Shown here: positions 23,119-35,595 of the stretch, piece by piece
Layout of the letters: each line of letters opens with the position of its first letter
How positions within the stretch are numbered: position 1 is the stretch's first letter
Assembly (NCBI GenBank): GCA_022577435.1
Contig: JAKOON010000008.1
Location: 1,927,501 to 1,991,500 of the forward strand
Reading direction: 5' to 3'
Length of the DNA: 64,000 nucleotides
Source of the DNA: Embiotoca jacksoni
Lineage: Eukaryota; Chordata; Actinopteri; Embiotocidae
Translations under genes and position numbers: made by a program
Notes under the pieces: model-generated
Database searches by the model: none
Seen by the model: only the letters and a program-made list of their open reading frames with translations
Told to the model about the DNA's origin: nothing

Positions 23119-26100
23119 CATGGTGACTGAAGTTGATTGTACATTTATACGGATACATTGTGTGAATATGGAGATGCTGTGTGCTACTGCATCACCTGTA
23201 TTGTTTTAAATCTCCAAGACAAGTTTATCCGTTATATTAAAGGCTAATCCAGATCTACAATCTACTGAGTATGTTAAGACTGGTTTTGTCTGAAATTGTG
23301 TACTTGTGTACTTACACTTGCTATATTGCAAACATAAGTGTATTCACACTATGGCAACATGCAGTGCATTTAAAGCCGTCAGATATGTTGGCTGGTGATG
23401 CATTCAGATGTTACGCTTATTTCTGGGAAGTGCAGAATGTCAGTGTGCGATTTGAGACAACACTACTACGTTGGAATTCAAGTACTCCACAAGTCAGTGT
23501 ACTAACATGTAAGTGTACTAAATGTGAATGTACTTAGGGAAGTACCCCATTTGGAAAACAGACATTTTTGTCAGGACACCGCCATCCTGTTGTTGGATAA
23601 AAGCCAAAAAGCACTAACAGAAATACCCAATTTAAGACATTAGAGCATTAGTCTATTTGTAAGTTGTGCAATGAAATCAATAACGCTACAACTGATTTTT
23701 TCTAAGATAAATTTTAATTTAATTTTGTATTTCTGTTTTGTTCGCTGTTCTGTTTTGAGTAAAGCTTAATTAAGTTTTAAAGAAACTGAAATAGATTGAT
23801 TGACAATCGACTTTGAAAATGAATTCTTACACTTGAAATCACCATTGTTGAATAAGTATAATTTTGTTGAATTTATCTGGTAGAATTTAATAATGTCATG
23901 GAAATGAAGACTTTACTTTAAAGTCTATGATATTTTAAACTGTGGCGAGAGGAGTTCTTAGTTAAGCAACTGAACGGTGACACATATTAATTATACTTGG
24001 GGATAGCTAGTATGGCATTTGCTGTAATACTGCAAATGTGCCTTTGTAAATCATGTGAAACCCTATTAAGTATGCACAGAACTCAGTCTGAACTAACATG
24101 ACAAATGCTTAGCCTTTTCTACCAATTACTCCCACATCTATGCTCATTGTTCTCTTTGACAATAATGGCCCAGATCTAAATCTCCTTGACCCATTTCATT
24201 TCAAGTTCCGCTGCTGTGCGGGGAGAGGCTGAATACCAGGCCTGTGTAACGCTGCTCTTTTTTACAAGTGCGGTGCCCTCTGCGGCGCAGTCTGCATGGA
24301 TACAAGTCAGAGTAATGAACACAGGCGGCCAGGGGATGGCAGTGTTGCTCCACAGTGAATCTGTGAGGAGGCTTGGAAAGAAGTACAATGATTGCGTGAA
24401 TACAAATGGTTTGTACCACTCTCCTTTGAGTTTTTCTTACATTTTGAAACCAAACTCAGGGGAGCTTTGGTCTTGACAAGCAAGGACATGAACAGTCATG
24501 AAATCAATGAAAGAGCTGATGGACAAGAGAGTCTTGGAGAATTGCCTTTGGATGAAGACTGAATAAGCGATCATCCTTTATCAGGTGTGGTGGAGGGTAT
24601 AAAGCCTCCTCATCTAAGTCGTGTTCACTTGCAGAATACAGTTTCCCCATCTTTTGAAGGCTAGGAACCTGGTATTACTTATCCTTTCAAAACATGTTGT
24701 CAAATTGCCCTTGAGCAAGGCCCTTAACCCTGAGCTGCTGCAATGAATACAGCTGTGGGGGCCTTATGGGGGTTTTGACCATACTGGTGACTCTACTGTT
24801 ATATAGCCAGGTAAGGCTGCTCCTACTACAGCACACTGCAACAAGGCTGCGTCCAGTGTCATTTCACAATAAAAGCCTGAGAAAGTTAAGAATTTCCTAT
24901 TTTGGCATATTACTTCTTTACTGAATGTTTCTATTGTATCTATTGATTTTGGCCATAAAAGTGAGCCATAGTGCTTCAAGAGAATAAAAGGGGTTGAGGA
25001 CTTGTGTTCAAGCAGATAATCTGGGTGATTTTGTAGTTGCATTTAGTTGTCAATAGAGGTTGATAAAGGTTAATGGCACTAAGAGGAAAACGAGGTAGGC
25101 TCTCCACTTCTTTTAAACACCCAATATATTCAGCTCATATTTCCACCTTTCATCTTCCCTCACCCTAGCGCCGCTCGATGCCCTGATCCTTGTTGTTTTC
25201 GCCCACTTAAAGCTGATAATGAAATGTATGCACTGGGTGAAGCAGGCGATTAATCAGAGCAGATGTGTATCTAGGTGAGTGCCAGACCAAGTCTCTGGAG
25301 CGCATCGGCCTGACAGCTCAAACTCCACACTGGCTTTAGTAGGCGAGCTGAGCCCTTGCCTCTCACCCAAGCGTTGTCGTAGCCAGCGTATGTGCCAGCC
25401 TTATTACAATTAATTAGCCAGTGCCGAAATGTCCTCACACTTCAGAAGCGATTATGTCTCATCTCAGCCAACGAAAAGGCTGCTGGTGGGCTGTTGTCAT
25501 GTCTACTCGCCTGATAAATCTGGGACGACAATTTACCAGCAAAACATGGTGGTTTATTCCTTTAGAAAAGTCACACATGAATCCCCCTGTGATATTTTAC
25601 ATTGACATGAATTATTGTAGTTGTTGGTGAGCTGGTACAACTTTTCCATGGTTTTGGTGACCCAATATAGTTTTTCATATCATGTTTATACACTAATACT
25701 CTATCTTGCATATTAATAATAGCAATCATCCAGTGGTTATTTATACAGCATCTTTCAAAACAAAGCTACAAATGTTTTACATGTGTAGCCAGTGATGAAA
25801 TGCCCCTTATGAGCTACTGTAGGTTCAGGCAGGCCTCGGCATGTCCTACTTCCTGGGTCACCCATGAAGCGTTTAGAGTATAACAGCTGCACCAAATGAG
25901 CTGCTGTCAGCGGTCTCTTCTGGTGTCTGAGTGCTACGTTGAGATTTGCAGTGATCTGGTAGGTGTTTTTAAGGTTCAGTCTGGATGTAAAGCTATGCTG
26001 CTGTTGGTTACCTTTTGTTTGTTTGTCTGTTTGTTTGTTCCCCAGATCCAGCTCCTCGGGGAGGCCCAAACCAGGTGTGAGCCTGCCCAGATGGAGGAGG

Positions 26101-26251
26101 CATGACATTCAGGCCAGACATGAAAGCCACTGCTGTTTTGTTTTGTTAGTGTTTTGTGTTTCTTTATTTCTGTGGTATTGTTTAGTTAGATGACCTTTGT
26201 TGGTGTTAGTTTCCTGTTTTTTTTTTTTTTTAACTAAACTGCATTTGGTAT
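23119..26251. other. Intergenic, no gene recognised
   Basis: Mostly A/T-rich DNA. A more balanced block at about 25150-25450 contains several TAAT/AATTAATTA and TTAATCAG homeodomain-type words and looks less repeat-like than its surroundings; it is a weak candidate for a conserved non-coding element. Confidence 0.35.
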
Positions 26252-26269
26252 CCCCCCCCCCCCCCCCCC
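26252..26269. repeat. Poly(C) tract
   Basis: About 18 C's, about 20 bases after a T run of about 15 (26217-26231). Another C run follows near 26573-26586. Confidence 0.85.
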
Positions 26270-28029
26270 GAAGAATATTAATTTCCATAATATTGTACTT
26301 GAGCTAAGTTTGATTTTCTCTTTCCTTTTTGGGAGTGCTTGGGGCTAGCAGCAGTGTGGCCGCCCAGACGGTGGTGGGTCTGGTGACTGGGTCTCTCACC
26401 TGCTCCTCACATTCTCAGTTGTGTGGTTGGTGATATTTTCTTTTTGTTTATTTGCACATCCTTCCAGAATGTGCATGCTTATGGTTATAATTTTGTATTG
26501 TTTGATGTGAGTGTGTGGAGCACAGGAGCTGGTGATGGCCCTGTCCCAGAGCCTATCTCTCTCTCCCCCTCTCCCCCCCCCCCCCCTTATTGTCTACCGC
26601 TGTGGCCTAGTTACCAGTAGCACTCAACTTATGTTTTAAAGCCACATTTTTAAGTGTTTTTATTGTTGTAGTTTCTTCAAGATTTGATCTAATAAATTGC
26701 CCTTTATTTCACTGTTATATTCAAAAAATTGTTAAATAAACTTTGTAATCTTGGGGGAATCCTTTGTCTCAATCCATTGTTTTCTGTCACTTGTGGTTGT
26801 TTTATCCAAACTCTAAAAATAAATAACCCACCCTGCGGTGGCGGTGGTCACAAGGGAATGAAATTTAAAACATGAGCTCTTCTGTGAATCAATGAAATAC
26901 TGTAAATACATATTGAAATACACAAACTAATATGAACAACAAAACATACAATTATGGGCAAAACAGAACTAATTAACTTGTGTGAAAATAATGAAGATGG
27001 AGAAATGTTACTGATCCTGCATCAAACTGGAGTTAGCATATATAACACTTTACCTCTTAAATTAAAACTCTATAATATTCCATAAATCTTTATTAGTTGT
27101 GATCTATAAATTATAGTTTACATAAATTAAGGTTTCATACTTGTAAGATGTTTGTTTACTGCAATTTATCTTCCTGAGGGCTACACCATTAAAACTGTTA
27201 GTCTGTTAGTGTTAGACTAAATATTTTCATAATGCTGCTTGCAATATGCCGTAAGATTAATTGCAACCTTCAAGCTCATTCAGTCCAGTCTGCTCATCAC
27301 ACATACTCAGAGTTTGCAAAAGTGGCAAGAGCAGACGCCGATGCTCAGCTGATGAGCGAAAATGGAAATGATGCTAAACCAGTATTTGGTCCATTGCTAG
27401 GGACCTGATGCACATACTTGAGACTGAACTTGGCTCTTGTACATTGGTTGCTTAATGAGGTGTCCAATGTTCACAGATATAAGCTTGATTTGTAAGTCTT
27501 TGATTCGGAATTACTAAAAGTCCAAGTGTTATTTTATAGTGTTTCTGTGTGAGCGTCAGTAGCTTCACAAAATGTGTGACTCCTCTCAGCACAGAGCAAA
27601 ATGACCCCTTTTTAAGTATGAAACTGTACGGTGAAAAGAGATTTCACTCGTTGCTGGAAGGGACTTCGAACAATAGAAGATTATAAGATTAGATTTTTTT
27701 TAAGTTGAAAGCAAATTAGGTATGATAGATACCCGAGGCGGCCAACATCAGTGGTTGAGGCGTGCGTGCAAAAAATTAAAAATGTCCTACATAAGGGAAA
27801 TATCGCTTTAAAGTATCTAAAATCTCACGCAAGGGTCGTCTATACTGTCACAATAATATGGTATGTGTTCATGGGCCTCTTCAAATTCCTTTATTGTTCC
27901 ATTACAGTGTTGCAGGACTTTCAGAATGACGTTAAGAGTGAAATGAATTTAGGAAAAAAATTAAATAAGGCAAGGATGATTTGCAAGCGTAAGCATTGTG
28001 CTCTTAATAAAAATCACATTGCTATCCTG
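26270..28029. other. Intergenic; possible LTR-like debris, no gene
   Basis: T-rich and C-rich simple stretches dominate 26.2-26.8 kb; their composition resembles teleost LTR debris, but no terminal TG…CA pair was found. Nothing recognisable at 26.8-28.0 kb. Confidence 0.3.
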
Positions 28030-28580
28030 AGTTGTCAGAAATGTGTTTCAGATGTGGTATAGAGGTTGGCTTCTTCATACACTGTACCTGGCTTTGCATA
28101 AAGGTGAGGCCCTTTTGGCATGACTGTTGTAATACATTGACTAAGATCATGGGAGTTACCTTTCCATTCGAGCCTGAGTTATGCTTACTGGGGAATTTCA
28201 CATTTCTCAACAGATCTTTAATTAAATCCCAAATTAAACTTGCAAAAATGTGTGGCATGCAGGAAATGAATGGCATAGCAATGACATGGAAGTCTGACTC
28301 CCCTCTCCTCATTGACAAATGGGACTGTAACTATTTTGAATGAGAATATACACTGTGTTATTGCAGTATCTCTTTGTGCTGTCACTCTATGCCCTCCCTT
28401 TTTTTTTTTTTGTTTGGATTTGTGTGTGTGGGGGATTTATTTATTTGATTTATTTATTTTACTTTATTCTATTTATTCATTTATTTTTTTTCTCTCTCAA
28501 GTTGTTCTGTGGTGTTTTGTGTTCTGTGCGTTCTCTTAAATTTTTAAAAATAAATGTGAAAATATTCAAAAAAAAACTTT
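28030..28580 (+). mobile_element. L1/Tx1-type LINE, 3' end only
   Basis: An open stretch 28032-28343 contains the C-terminal cysteine-histidine motif of L1-like ORF2 (CFRCG, then HCTWLC: C-x2-C-x8-H-x4-C), followed by PFWHDCCNTLTKIMG and PELCLLGN, which fit that region. After the stop comes a T-rich 3' UTR ending in 'aataaatgtgaaaatattcaaaaaaaaa', a poly(A)-type end. The catalytic domains are absent; this is a 5'-truncated dead copy. Confidence 0.55.
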
Positions 28581-29273
28581 TTTAAATCACCTCGCCGATG
28601 ACTGAGATGGCCAGGTTCAAATCCAATGAGATGACCTGGCCCTTTTACTTCAAATGAATTCCTTCATGAAGCAGGTCTCCTCAGTGAAAGGTGACGTTTA
28701 TGTGCTGTGACTGTCCTGAAAACTCACACATCATAATTGGACCTCAGTCTCATTCGAGGGACCAGACAGTAGTGATGTGGTGGGGAGAGTAACAGCTTTG
28801 TCTCCCCAACACTGCTATTAGTGTCATACAACGTCCCCCACATCCGTACTAGATCACCACAGAAATACTTTCAGCCTGTGTTAAAGGTCTGCTCACCCGC
28901 CGACATCATGTTGAAATCAGTGTGGTGAATTGCCTGTCAATGGCTAAAACTAAAGGATTTTGTTGTGGAACTCCGCATAGGAGACAGAAAAACAACATGC
29001 AATTATCGTGCAAAGCAGACATTTGCCTTAGTTTTGTTTAGCTGAGCAGAGACTGGAGGGGTGTGGACCTGTCCTGCAAGACAACACCACATCATAAAGT
29101 TATCCTGTGGCACTGTTCATCTTATGTCTCCTATCACATGCTATTAAGTAAATTAAGGTACAGGCAATCTTGTTTTCCCCATCATTTCCTTCTCTGCAGG
29201 CTGTCATTTAGTCTCTTCTCAGCTGTACCTCTGAACTCATAATCACTGTCACTCAACACATCCTCACCTTGAA

Positions 29274-29276
<3 letters not shown>
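28581..29276. other. Intergenic, nothing recognised
   Basis: No exon-like segments, transposon termini or RNA genes seen. Confidence 0.4.

Positions 29277-29363
<87 letters not shown>
29277..29363. repeat. (CA)n microsatellite
   Basis: About 43 CA dinucleotides, the longest uninterrupted dinucleotide tract of the window. Confidence 0.95.
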
Positions 29364-29365
<2 letters not shown>

Positions 29366-30829
29366 TTTGATTTTGTAAACTTGCAGTGTTAACTCCAAAA
29401 TACCACACAACTTTACACTACCTCCTCAACATCACGCTAAAGTAAATATTCCCAGGTTTGAAAACATAATGCCATCACGACCTTGGTGATTTTCACATCA
29501 CATTTACATCACAATAAGCTCCGAGCACCTGCTTAGCACTACTGCACACAATATTATTATGTGGTGTGACATGCAGTACAGGCCGTGTCATATTTGTCTT
29601 TATATTTACATTCTCTGGTGTAAGTGGGAAATAAAGACTTGTCGTATGACTGCAAAACCCCAGATTACATTCAGTGATGTTTTTCAAATGTTTTTTTTTG
29701 CTGTGTTTTGGTCTCGACCACCTCTCGGTGGGAAACTCTTTTGTGGCTCGATGCTCCACTATATATTCACCTTTCTGCTGTTTGCTGCTGGTCAGGTTGT
29801 ATTCAGAGCTTTTACAATAACAACTAAGGTACCTTAAGGTACCTTGTGGGAACTACTCCCATGCCATTAGATGCACCAATTTGTTATGGAAAGACTGAGG
29901 CAGTAAAAATGAACCTTGACTGCAGCTTTTTACAAAATGCAAAACTCCTGTTTCCGGGAGTTTGCATCAGTCAGACACGCTACACGCCCATCGTCTGACC
30001 TCGTCATTATTACATATAGGACAAAGTATTTGCTGGATTATAATTGAAGGCTGGCATTAATCAGAACATAAACTGTGCCACATTGTCAAATATGAACATC
30101 ATTCCTGGGGAAACTGTGCTGGCCTCGGACAGACATTCATAGATATTGTTAGTTGATTATTTGGCTAACTGTATTGAGATAATATGCTACATAGAAGTGT
30201 GTTGTTGTTGTTCAACACACACTTACAAACAAAACCTAAAAAGCACATGCCATTAGTGTCACTTCAAGTGAAGAATCTGATACAGCAACAAATAACAGCG
30301 ATATTTTCTATATACTGCACAGTCCTGTTTACCACATGTGAAATCATTGTAGAGTTTTCAGACTGAAGCACTCAGAATATGACATGAGGCTGTACGAGAT
30401 CCCCTGGGAGATCCGGCACCAGGGGAACTCTCCAGCAAGTGGAAGTGACCAAGCAGAACCACCGAACAGGCTGAAGTGAGGAGATGCTCATTCTTCAGGA
30501 GTTTCGTTGCTCGCCGCCTCCTGAGGTCAGAGTACGGGTCAAAGAAGACGCGACAAGCTGGAATGTAGAATGTCGCAAGAAAGAAGTTGAGGCTCTCCAT
30601 CTGTGCAATTTGACGAAGCCAGGAGGTTAACCTGTCAACATACGAGTTGTTGCGGTTGTCTCCTGAATTTCAAGGTCATCTCCTGGCGCCCTCCTGTTTT
30701 GTTGCCTCTGCTGGTAAACGGTCCTTAAACTTTATTTGAATAAGGATCCTACATGAATCCACAAGCTTTGCATGCTTTCTGACGCTACTTTTACAGGGCC
30801 TGATTTCAAAATAACATTCAAAATAAAAA

Positions 30830-30830
<1 letters not shown>
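29364..30830. other. Intergenic, nothing recognised
   Basis: The direct duplication 'ggtacctta/ggtacctt' near 29828-29845 is minor. A minus-strand frame at 30600-30358 has no recognisable domain. Confidence 0.35.

Positions 30831-30870
<40 letters not shown>
30831..30870. repeat. (AC)n microsatellite
   Basis: Twenty AC dinucleotides. Confidence 0.95.
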
Positions 30871-30872
<2 letters not shown>

Positions 30873-31418
30873 AAAAAAAGACAAGCTCCCATACTTTGAA
30901 ACCTAAATGCTCTCAGGTTCGAATTATAATGAAGCCCAGCGAAAAGGCACAGATCTCAGCACTCCAACTGAGTATGATCATCCAACTGCTCAGGTCCGTG
31001 TGATGACCACTGGAAGCAGCACATGTGCTCATCTTATTCCAGAAGCAGGCTCAGTATCAGGGGCGGGAAAAGCTCAGGTCCAGAAGGGGGACAAATCTTC
31101 AGATCATGCTTAGTGTCAGGAAGAGTTACTCCAGCATGCTTTGTGTTTAAATGCAGCTTGGACTGAGTGGTAGATGATACCAGATGAAAATACCAGGGTT
31201 AAAACTGCAAAAAAAGTACGTCACAATCCTGCTTTAACAAATCTGGATTAAGTGGTGCCAGCTATTTGTAAATCCAATGCTAAGCATGTTCCCAAGGTTC
31301 TTCAGCCAGATGCCGTTTTTCCCTCAGGCGTTGGTAGCAACCACAAACACCTACATTTGCGAGTTCAAAGGTGACATGTCATTATGTTCACAGCTTGTGG
31401 CAAGTAGCACATGTTTAA

Positions 31419-31985
31419 GGCCTGGAACACACTGCCTGTGTGGCGTGTGCGTTACCTCATTTCATTTTGAAATCAGACCTGCCTGCTGAGATGTGTGGCT
31501 CACTTGCGTCTCACGCCTTGTGTGCGGTGCGTCATTTACATAACAGAACCAACGCCTATTTTCCACGCGTGCTGCGAGTGTTTCCCACCTAAAGTATACA
31601 GGGAAATGATCGGCGATCACGTGTGTACTGCAATCATAGCAAAAACCTAGTGTAGGCTTTAATTATATCATGACCATATTTGACCAGGTGAAGGGCAAGG
31701 TTTCTCTCCCTCCCTCTCTGTATCGCTCCTCTGTCTTAGTGTGAGTGCCTGTCTGTGTGTGTGTCTCACTATAAATGAGGCTAAACAAAAAAACACATAT
31801 CTGCTTTTTTGTTCCCAACTCACCATTTTTCGGACCTCAAAAATTAAAAAATGATGGCCCCATATCAGAGACAAAGTACAACCTGCAGCCGCAGCAGCGC
31901 TGCTGACAGGCTGGTGACGTGAGCTGCTGTGGATACCAAGTGTGAGAGGCAACGCACATCCCAGGCAGGCAGTGTGTTCCAGGCC
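31419..31985. mobile_element. Harbinger-type MITE with TAA target duplication
   Basis: The termini are GGCCTGGAACACACTGCCTG (left) and its near-exact reverse complement (right, ending GTTCCAGGCC). The arms remain similar for about 40 bases. TAA is present directly outside both ends (31416-31418 and 31986-31988). A 3-base TWA duplication with a G-rich terminus is the signature of PIF/Harbinger insertions. The 567-base interior has no transposase frame, so the copy is non-autonomous. The family may be mobilised by the same enzyme class as the fossil in syap1 intron 6. Confidence 0.7.
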
Positions 31986-31988
31986 TAA

Positions 31989-33509
31989 GAAATACTGTAG
32001 GTAGGACTTCAGTAATGTGTAAATCAGTTGCTCAGAAACATCTGTACCACTGATATGTAATCAAAAGCAATTGGCTTTAAAAAAGAAAATACCGTAGCAC
32101 CACAAGTTGTTAACTTATATTTGCATAAATAGAGAATGTGTTTCATTTCATGTGATGTAATTATGAATATATGATTATGCTAACCTGGCATAATTACTGT
32201 AATGTTAATCAAGTAATTCTCTGTAATTTGAGGTAGCCTATGTTAAAAACTTTGTATAAATTGTGAAGTCGGTTGTGTTGACCATATTCCTTATACTGTA
32301 TATTCTACATTTAAAGTACATATTTCGGATACTACTCGCATACTAATTCATACGTTTTAGTTACTTAGCCCAGCTGGCAGTCACTGGTGTAAATATTTTT
32401 TTGCTAACCCTTAATCTAGCTAACATTAGTTACATCACTGGTGACAATATTTGGATGAGAAGGTGAGGAGTGAGGAGTGGATCTGCCTGAGAACACTTCA
32501 CCCGCCCACCTTCACTGGGAACCTGGCTGCAACCTAATCAAACCAGACACACCACGAAACATACCTTTTTTGAAGCTTCATATCCAATCAATAACTGAAT
32601 CATTTTTAGACTTGTGTAAAAACTTATTGACTTTGTATTTCATGAGAGAAGTTGAATGGGAGTCAGGGACAGAGGTTCTTTTGGTGCCAGCCCCTAGCGG
32701 CCCTCAGCATTATTGCACTTTGAGGCACTTACGTGTTTGCCTCACTTTCCAGGCCAGGAGGCCACCTCCATTATTATATAGTCTATGGTCGAGCACGGTT
32801 GCCGTTGCCTTAGAAGTGCACATCCATGAATTTGGGGAGCAAATGTTCTGAAGGAGCATTGATGGGAAGATATATTGGTTTGACTGTTGAGTTCAAATAT
32901 CAACAGTCTTTCTTCAGAATTACTGTCTCCACCTTTAGTAAACTATTACGTTAGAAGTTGATTTAATTTTCAATCTTCTCCAAAAGACTATGAAGCTTAA
33001 TAGTTTGCTCTGATGGCAAGTTGGTGGCAGACAGATTGGGCAGATTTATTACCCTCAGAGAAATGGCTATTATTACATGAAGAAACCCTGTCATTTAATG
33101 GCTATTTGGTTCATTCTGTGAGTGATAAAGAAATCTCTACAGAGCATCACTCTGACACTCCACAGTTACAGGTCATCATCACACCATACCTTAGTCTGGA
33201 GAGGACAGGTTTGTCAACCCTAGAAAGATAACGTTTTCTCAAGCACAGAATTTCAGCAGCTTATAACTGGGTGAAGCCATCAGCTTCAGACTCTCAAGTC
33301 AAGAGCATCCATTCACATGGAGAACACCTTACAAATTATTAACCTGTCAGCCCATGACTGTTCTCTCTGGGAGCCGATCGTAGCATTTGGTCCCAAGATG
33401 GAGTGATTTCAGGGCAAAATGGAGGCAACATAAAACCAGCTGACGTTTTTGGATGGTTTAGGCCCTTGTGGGCTGCTACTGTTGTTTTCTCTCTGACCTT
33501 TTTTTTCAC
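31989..33509. other. Intergenic, nothing firm recognised
   Basis: A/T-rich. Around 32690-32810 there are phrases ('cctctagcggccctcag'-like, 'tatatagtctatggtcgagcac') common in teleost dispersed repeats, but no boundaries could be placed. Confidence 0.35.
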
Positions 33510-33690
33510 CACTACCAACAAAAGCAAGCTAGCCTGGAGTGAAGAGCAGCAAAGGGTATTCATGGATCTTAAAAAAGGCCCCCAGCAATGAAACTATGCT
33601 TTTGAGCCTCAACTTTGATCTGCCTGTCCAAACAGATGCCTCTGGTAAAACTAATCTTCTTCTCCAAGGGACGTTGCCTTTGTAATTCAT
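33510..33690 (+). pseudogene. Degenerate retroelement pol fragment (RNase H start)
   Basis: Plus-strand translation with one frame break reads LAWSEEQQRVFMDLKK, then, after stops, LPVQTDASGKTNLLLQ. The order (W…EQ…F..LK… followed by TDASG…LLQ) is that of the RT-RNase H junction in Ty3/gypsy-like or retroviral pol. Only about 60 codons are discernible. It is a relic with no neighbouring LTR seen. Confidence 0.35.
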
Positions 33691-34371
33691 TATTTTGCTC
33701 TTAATTAATGAATTTAAAATATGTTCATACTTGTATTAATAGCCTTTATTCTGAAAACAAGTGTATATTGTGAATAGACTATTAATTAAAACAGATTTTT
33801 AAGGAAAATGAAGATTTGTTATTTCTTACTACTGTGGTAACTGTCCACACAATGTTAAAAGTTGGCGATAAATGCCCCTTATTATACATTGAGCATATTT
33901 TTGAGAACTGACATCCTAAACTGAAAACCCAACTAACAGTATAAACTGTGAATGTTGTTAAATTAGGAGGATGCAATTATACTTGCTGGTAGATTTTTTT
34001 TCTTTAATTTGTTAAACATGTTTTTGAATTTATCATGGTGACCCAGGCAGTAGGTTATTATATGGATAAACTCTAAAGAAGACACCCCTGTGCTGAAATG
34101 TCAGTTAAAGAAATATAGTCTGTGCTGCCAAACCGTCAAAGTGCTCCTGCCTCGATGCAAGTGTTTGTGCCTTTGGGTTCCAAATGTTTTGTTTGGTTGA
34201 GCTCTGCAGCGCATTCTGGGATTTTTTTTCTCCCTCAAATGTAAAGTTGAAAACATTTTGGTGGCACATTTGATTGTTCTCTGTTCACATCAAGAAACTT
34301 GTCCAATGTTTTTTCAGCTGTGAAATATTTCAAGGGTCAGGCATATTTTATCTTTTAAAAGTTCGGTAAAA
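33691..34371. other. Intergenic, nothing recognised
   Basis: A/T-rich DNA without recognisable features. Confidence 0.4.
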
Positions 34372-34540
34372 TGCTTGTGTGGCCTAATGACGCAGTTGGT
34401 TCAAAATGCAGCAGCCCGTCTTCTAACAATGACAAATTGCAGTTATCACATTATAGTCGAATTTAGAATCCAATATAACATTTTAGTCATCAGGCTGTAC
34501 ACAGTGGAGCCTCTGAGTGCTTTTCTTTTTTGTCTTGTCC
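34372..34540 (+). mobile_element. LINE relic, 5' piece (QLVQNAAARLLT motif)
   Basis: The open stretch carries QLVQNAAARLLT followed by a degraded FRIQYNILVIRLYT, the hallmark of the post-RT region of many teleost LINEs. It is cut at about 34.54 kb, where a different repeat begins; a piece that would follow later in the same LINE lies at 35.44 kb. Confidence 0.45.
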
Positions 34541-35410
34541 ATATCATAGACTGCCTATAAAAATCAATGTAGTGTCGAGGTTTAACAAGCAAAGTGCAAT
34601 ACCTCTAAAGGCCACTAGGGGTTGGCTTAAAAACAACTAGTTATTGTTATGACTTCCTTCTCAAAGTCCATTAAGCCTTTCTATTGCTAAGTAACGTACT
34701 CAAAAAGGCTGAAGTTATTCAAGTTAAGTTCATTCAGCACCTTCCTTATGGTATAGTGTTCAGTGAGTCCAGTTGATGAATGAATGATGAATGAAGAGAG
34801 GTGTGCATATGTGTTTGTATTGCTGAGCAAAGCTATAAAGAAGAACAGTAAACTCAAACTTTCACTTTACCAAATGAACATGCTATTCAATTTAAACCTG
34901 TTGAAAAATGATTTGTGCTCTCAGCATCCTGTTATGCTGCATGCTTTGTACACAGCTGTTACTAATGCCCATGACACCTTCAACGGTTACCAATTTATCA
35001 ACAATCCAATACTATGTTTAGCCACATGGGGCACATATCAACCACAGAGTCTTGTGTAATATTTATTTATAGGATGGAACTTTACTTGCCTTTTAAAGAT
35101 TTGGAAGTCATTATGGTGTCATTAACAAAATTCACTCTTCCAATCAGTGTAACAAATTAGACCTCAAAAATCACTTTGTTTGGGGGCGTGCCTGGTTTGA
35201 TTGACATGCCTGGGTTGCCAGTATAGGCAGCATAGTGTCCTCAGTTTCCACCCAGATCCATCCTTCGCTCCTCTGCAGCTCGCCCAAATATGGTCATTTC
35301 TGGCTTGAAAAAACAAAAAACAAAAGCTGACTCAAGGCTTCCAAACGGCAGTTCACAAACCAATGGATGACGTCAGAGAGTTTTTATTTCGTCCATATAA
35401 TTAAGTGTTT
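34541..35410. repeat. Possible non-autonomous element inserted in the LINE relic
   Basis: The left edge has 'catagactgcctataaaaatcaatgtag' and the right portion has 'ccaaatatggtcatttctggctt' and 'cacaaaccaatggatgacgtca', phrases of a common teleost repeat whose ends read CATAGACTGTATATAAAA. The boundaries and exact family are uncertain. Confidence 0.3.
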
Positions 35411-35439
35411 CAGATCGGCTAATCAGTGTCCACTGAATG

Positions 35440-35595
35440 TGCTTAACTTAAAATGAAAGAATGCCAAGCTTTTGCTGTCTTTACCCCTAAACTATGGAAA
35501 AATGTACCTCCTACTGTGAAATTATTCGGTTCAACCAAAACTTTAAAAGTGAATCACTTTGTAAAGGTGCTATACAAATAAATTGTAACGTACTT
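35440..35595 (+). mobile_element. LINE relic, 3' piece (AFAV.TPKLWKNVP motif and tail)
   Basis: Translation reads AFAVFTPKLWKNVPP, the typical last conserved block of teleost LINE ORF2 (AF.V.APKLWN.LP), followed by a tail 'cactttgtaaaggtgctatacaaataaa', the standard 3' end. With the piece at 34.37 kb it may represent one LINE copy split by a later insertion. Confidence 0.45.

Noticed and set aside
30358..30600. 80-residue minus-strand ORF with an RRRR stretch
   Set aside because: No domain match, no splice partners and no repetition; likely chance.
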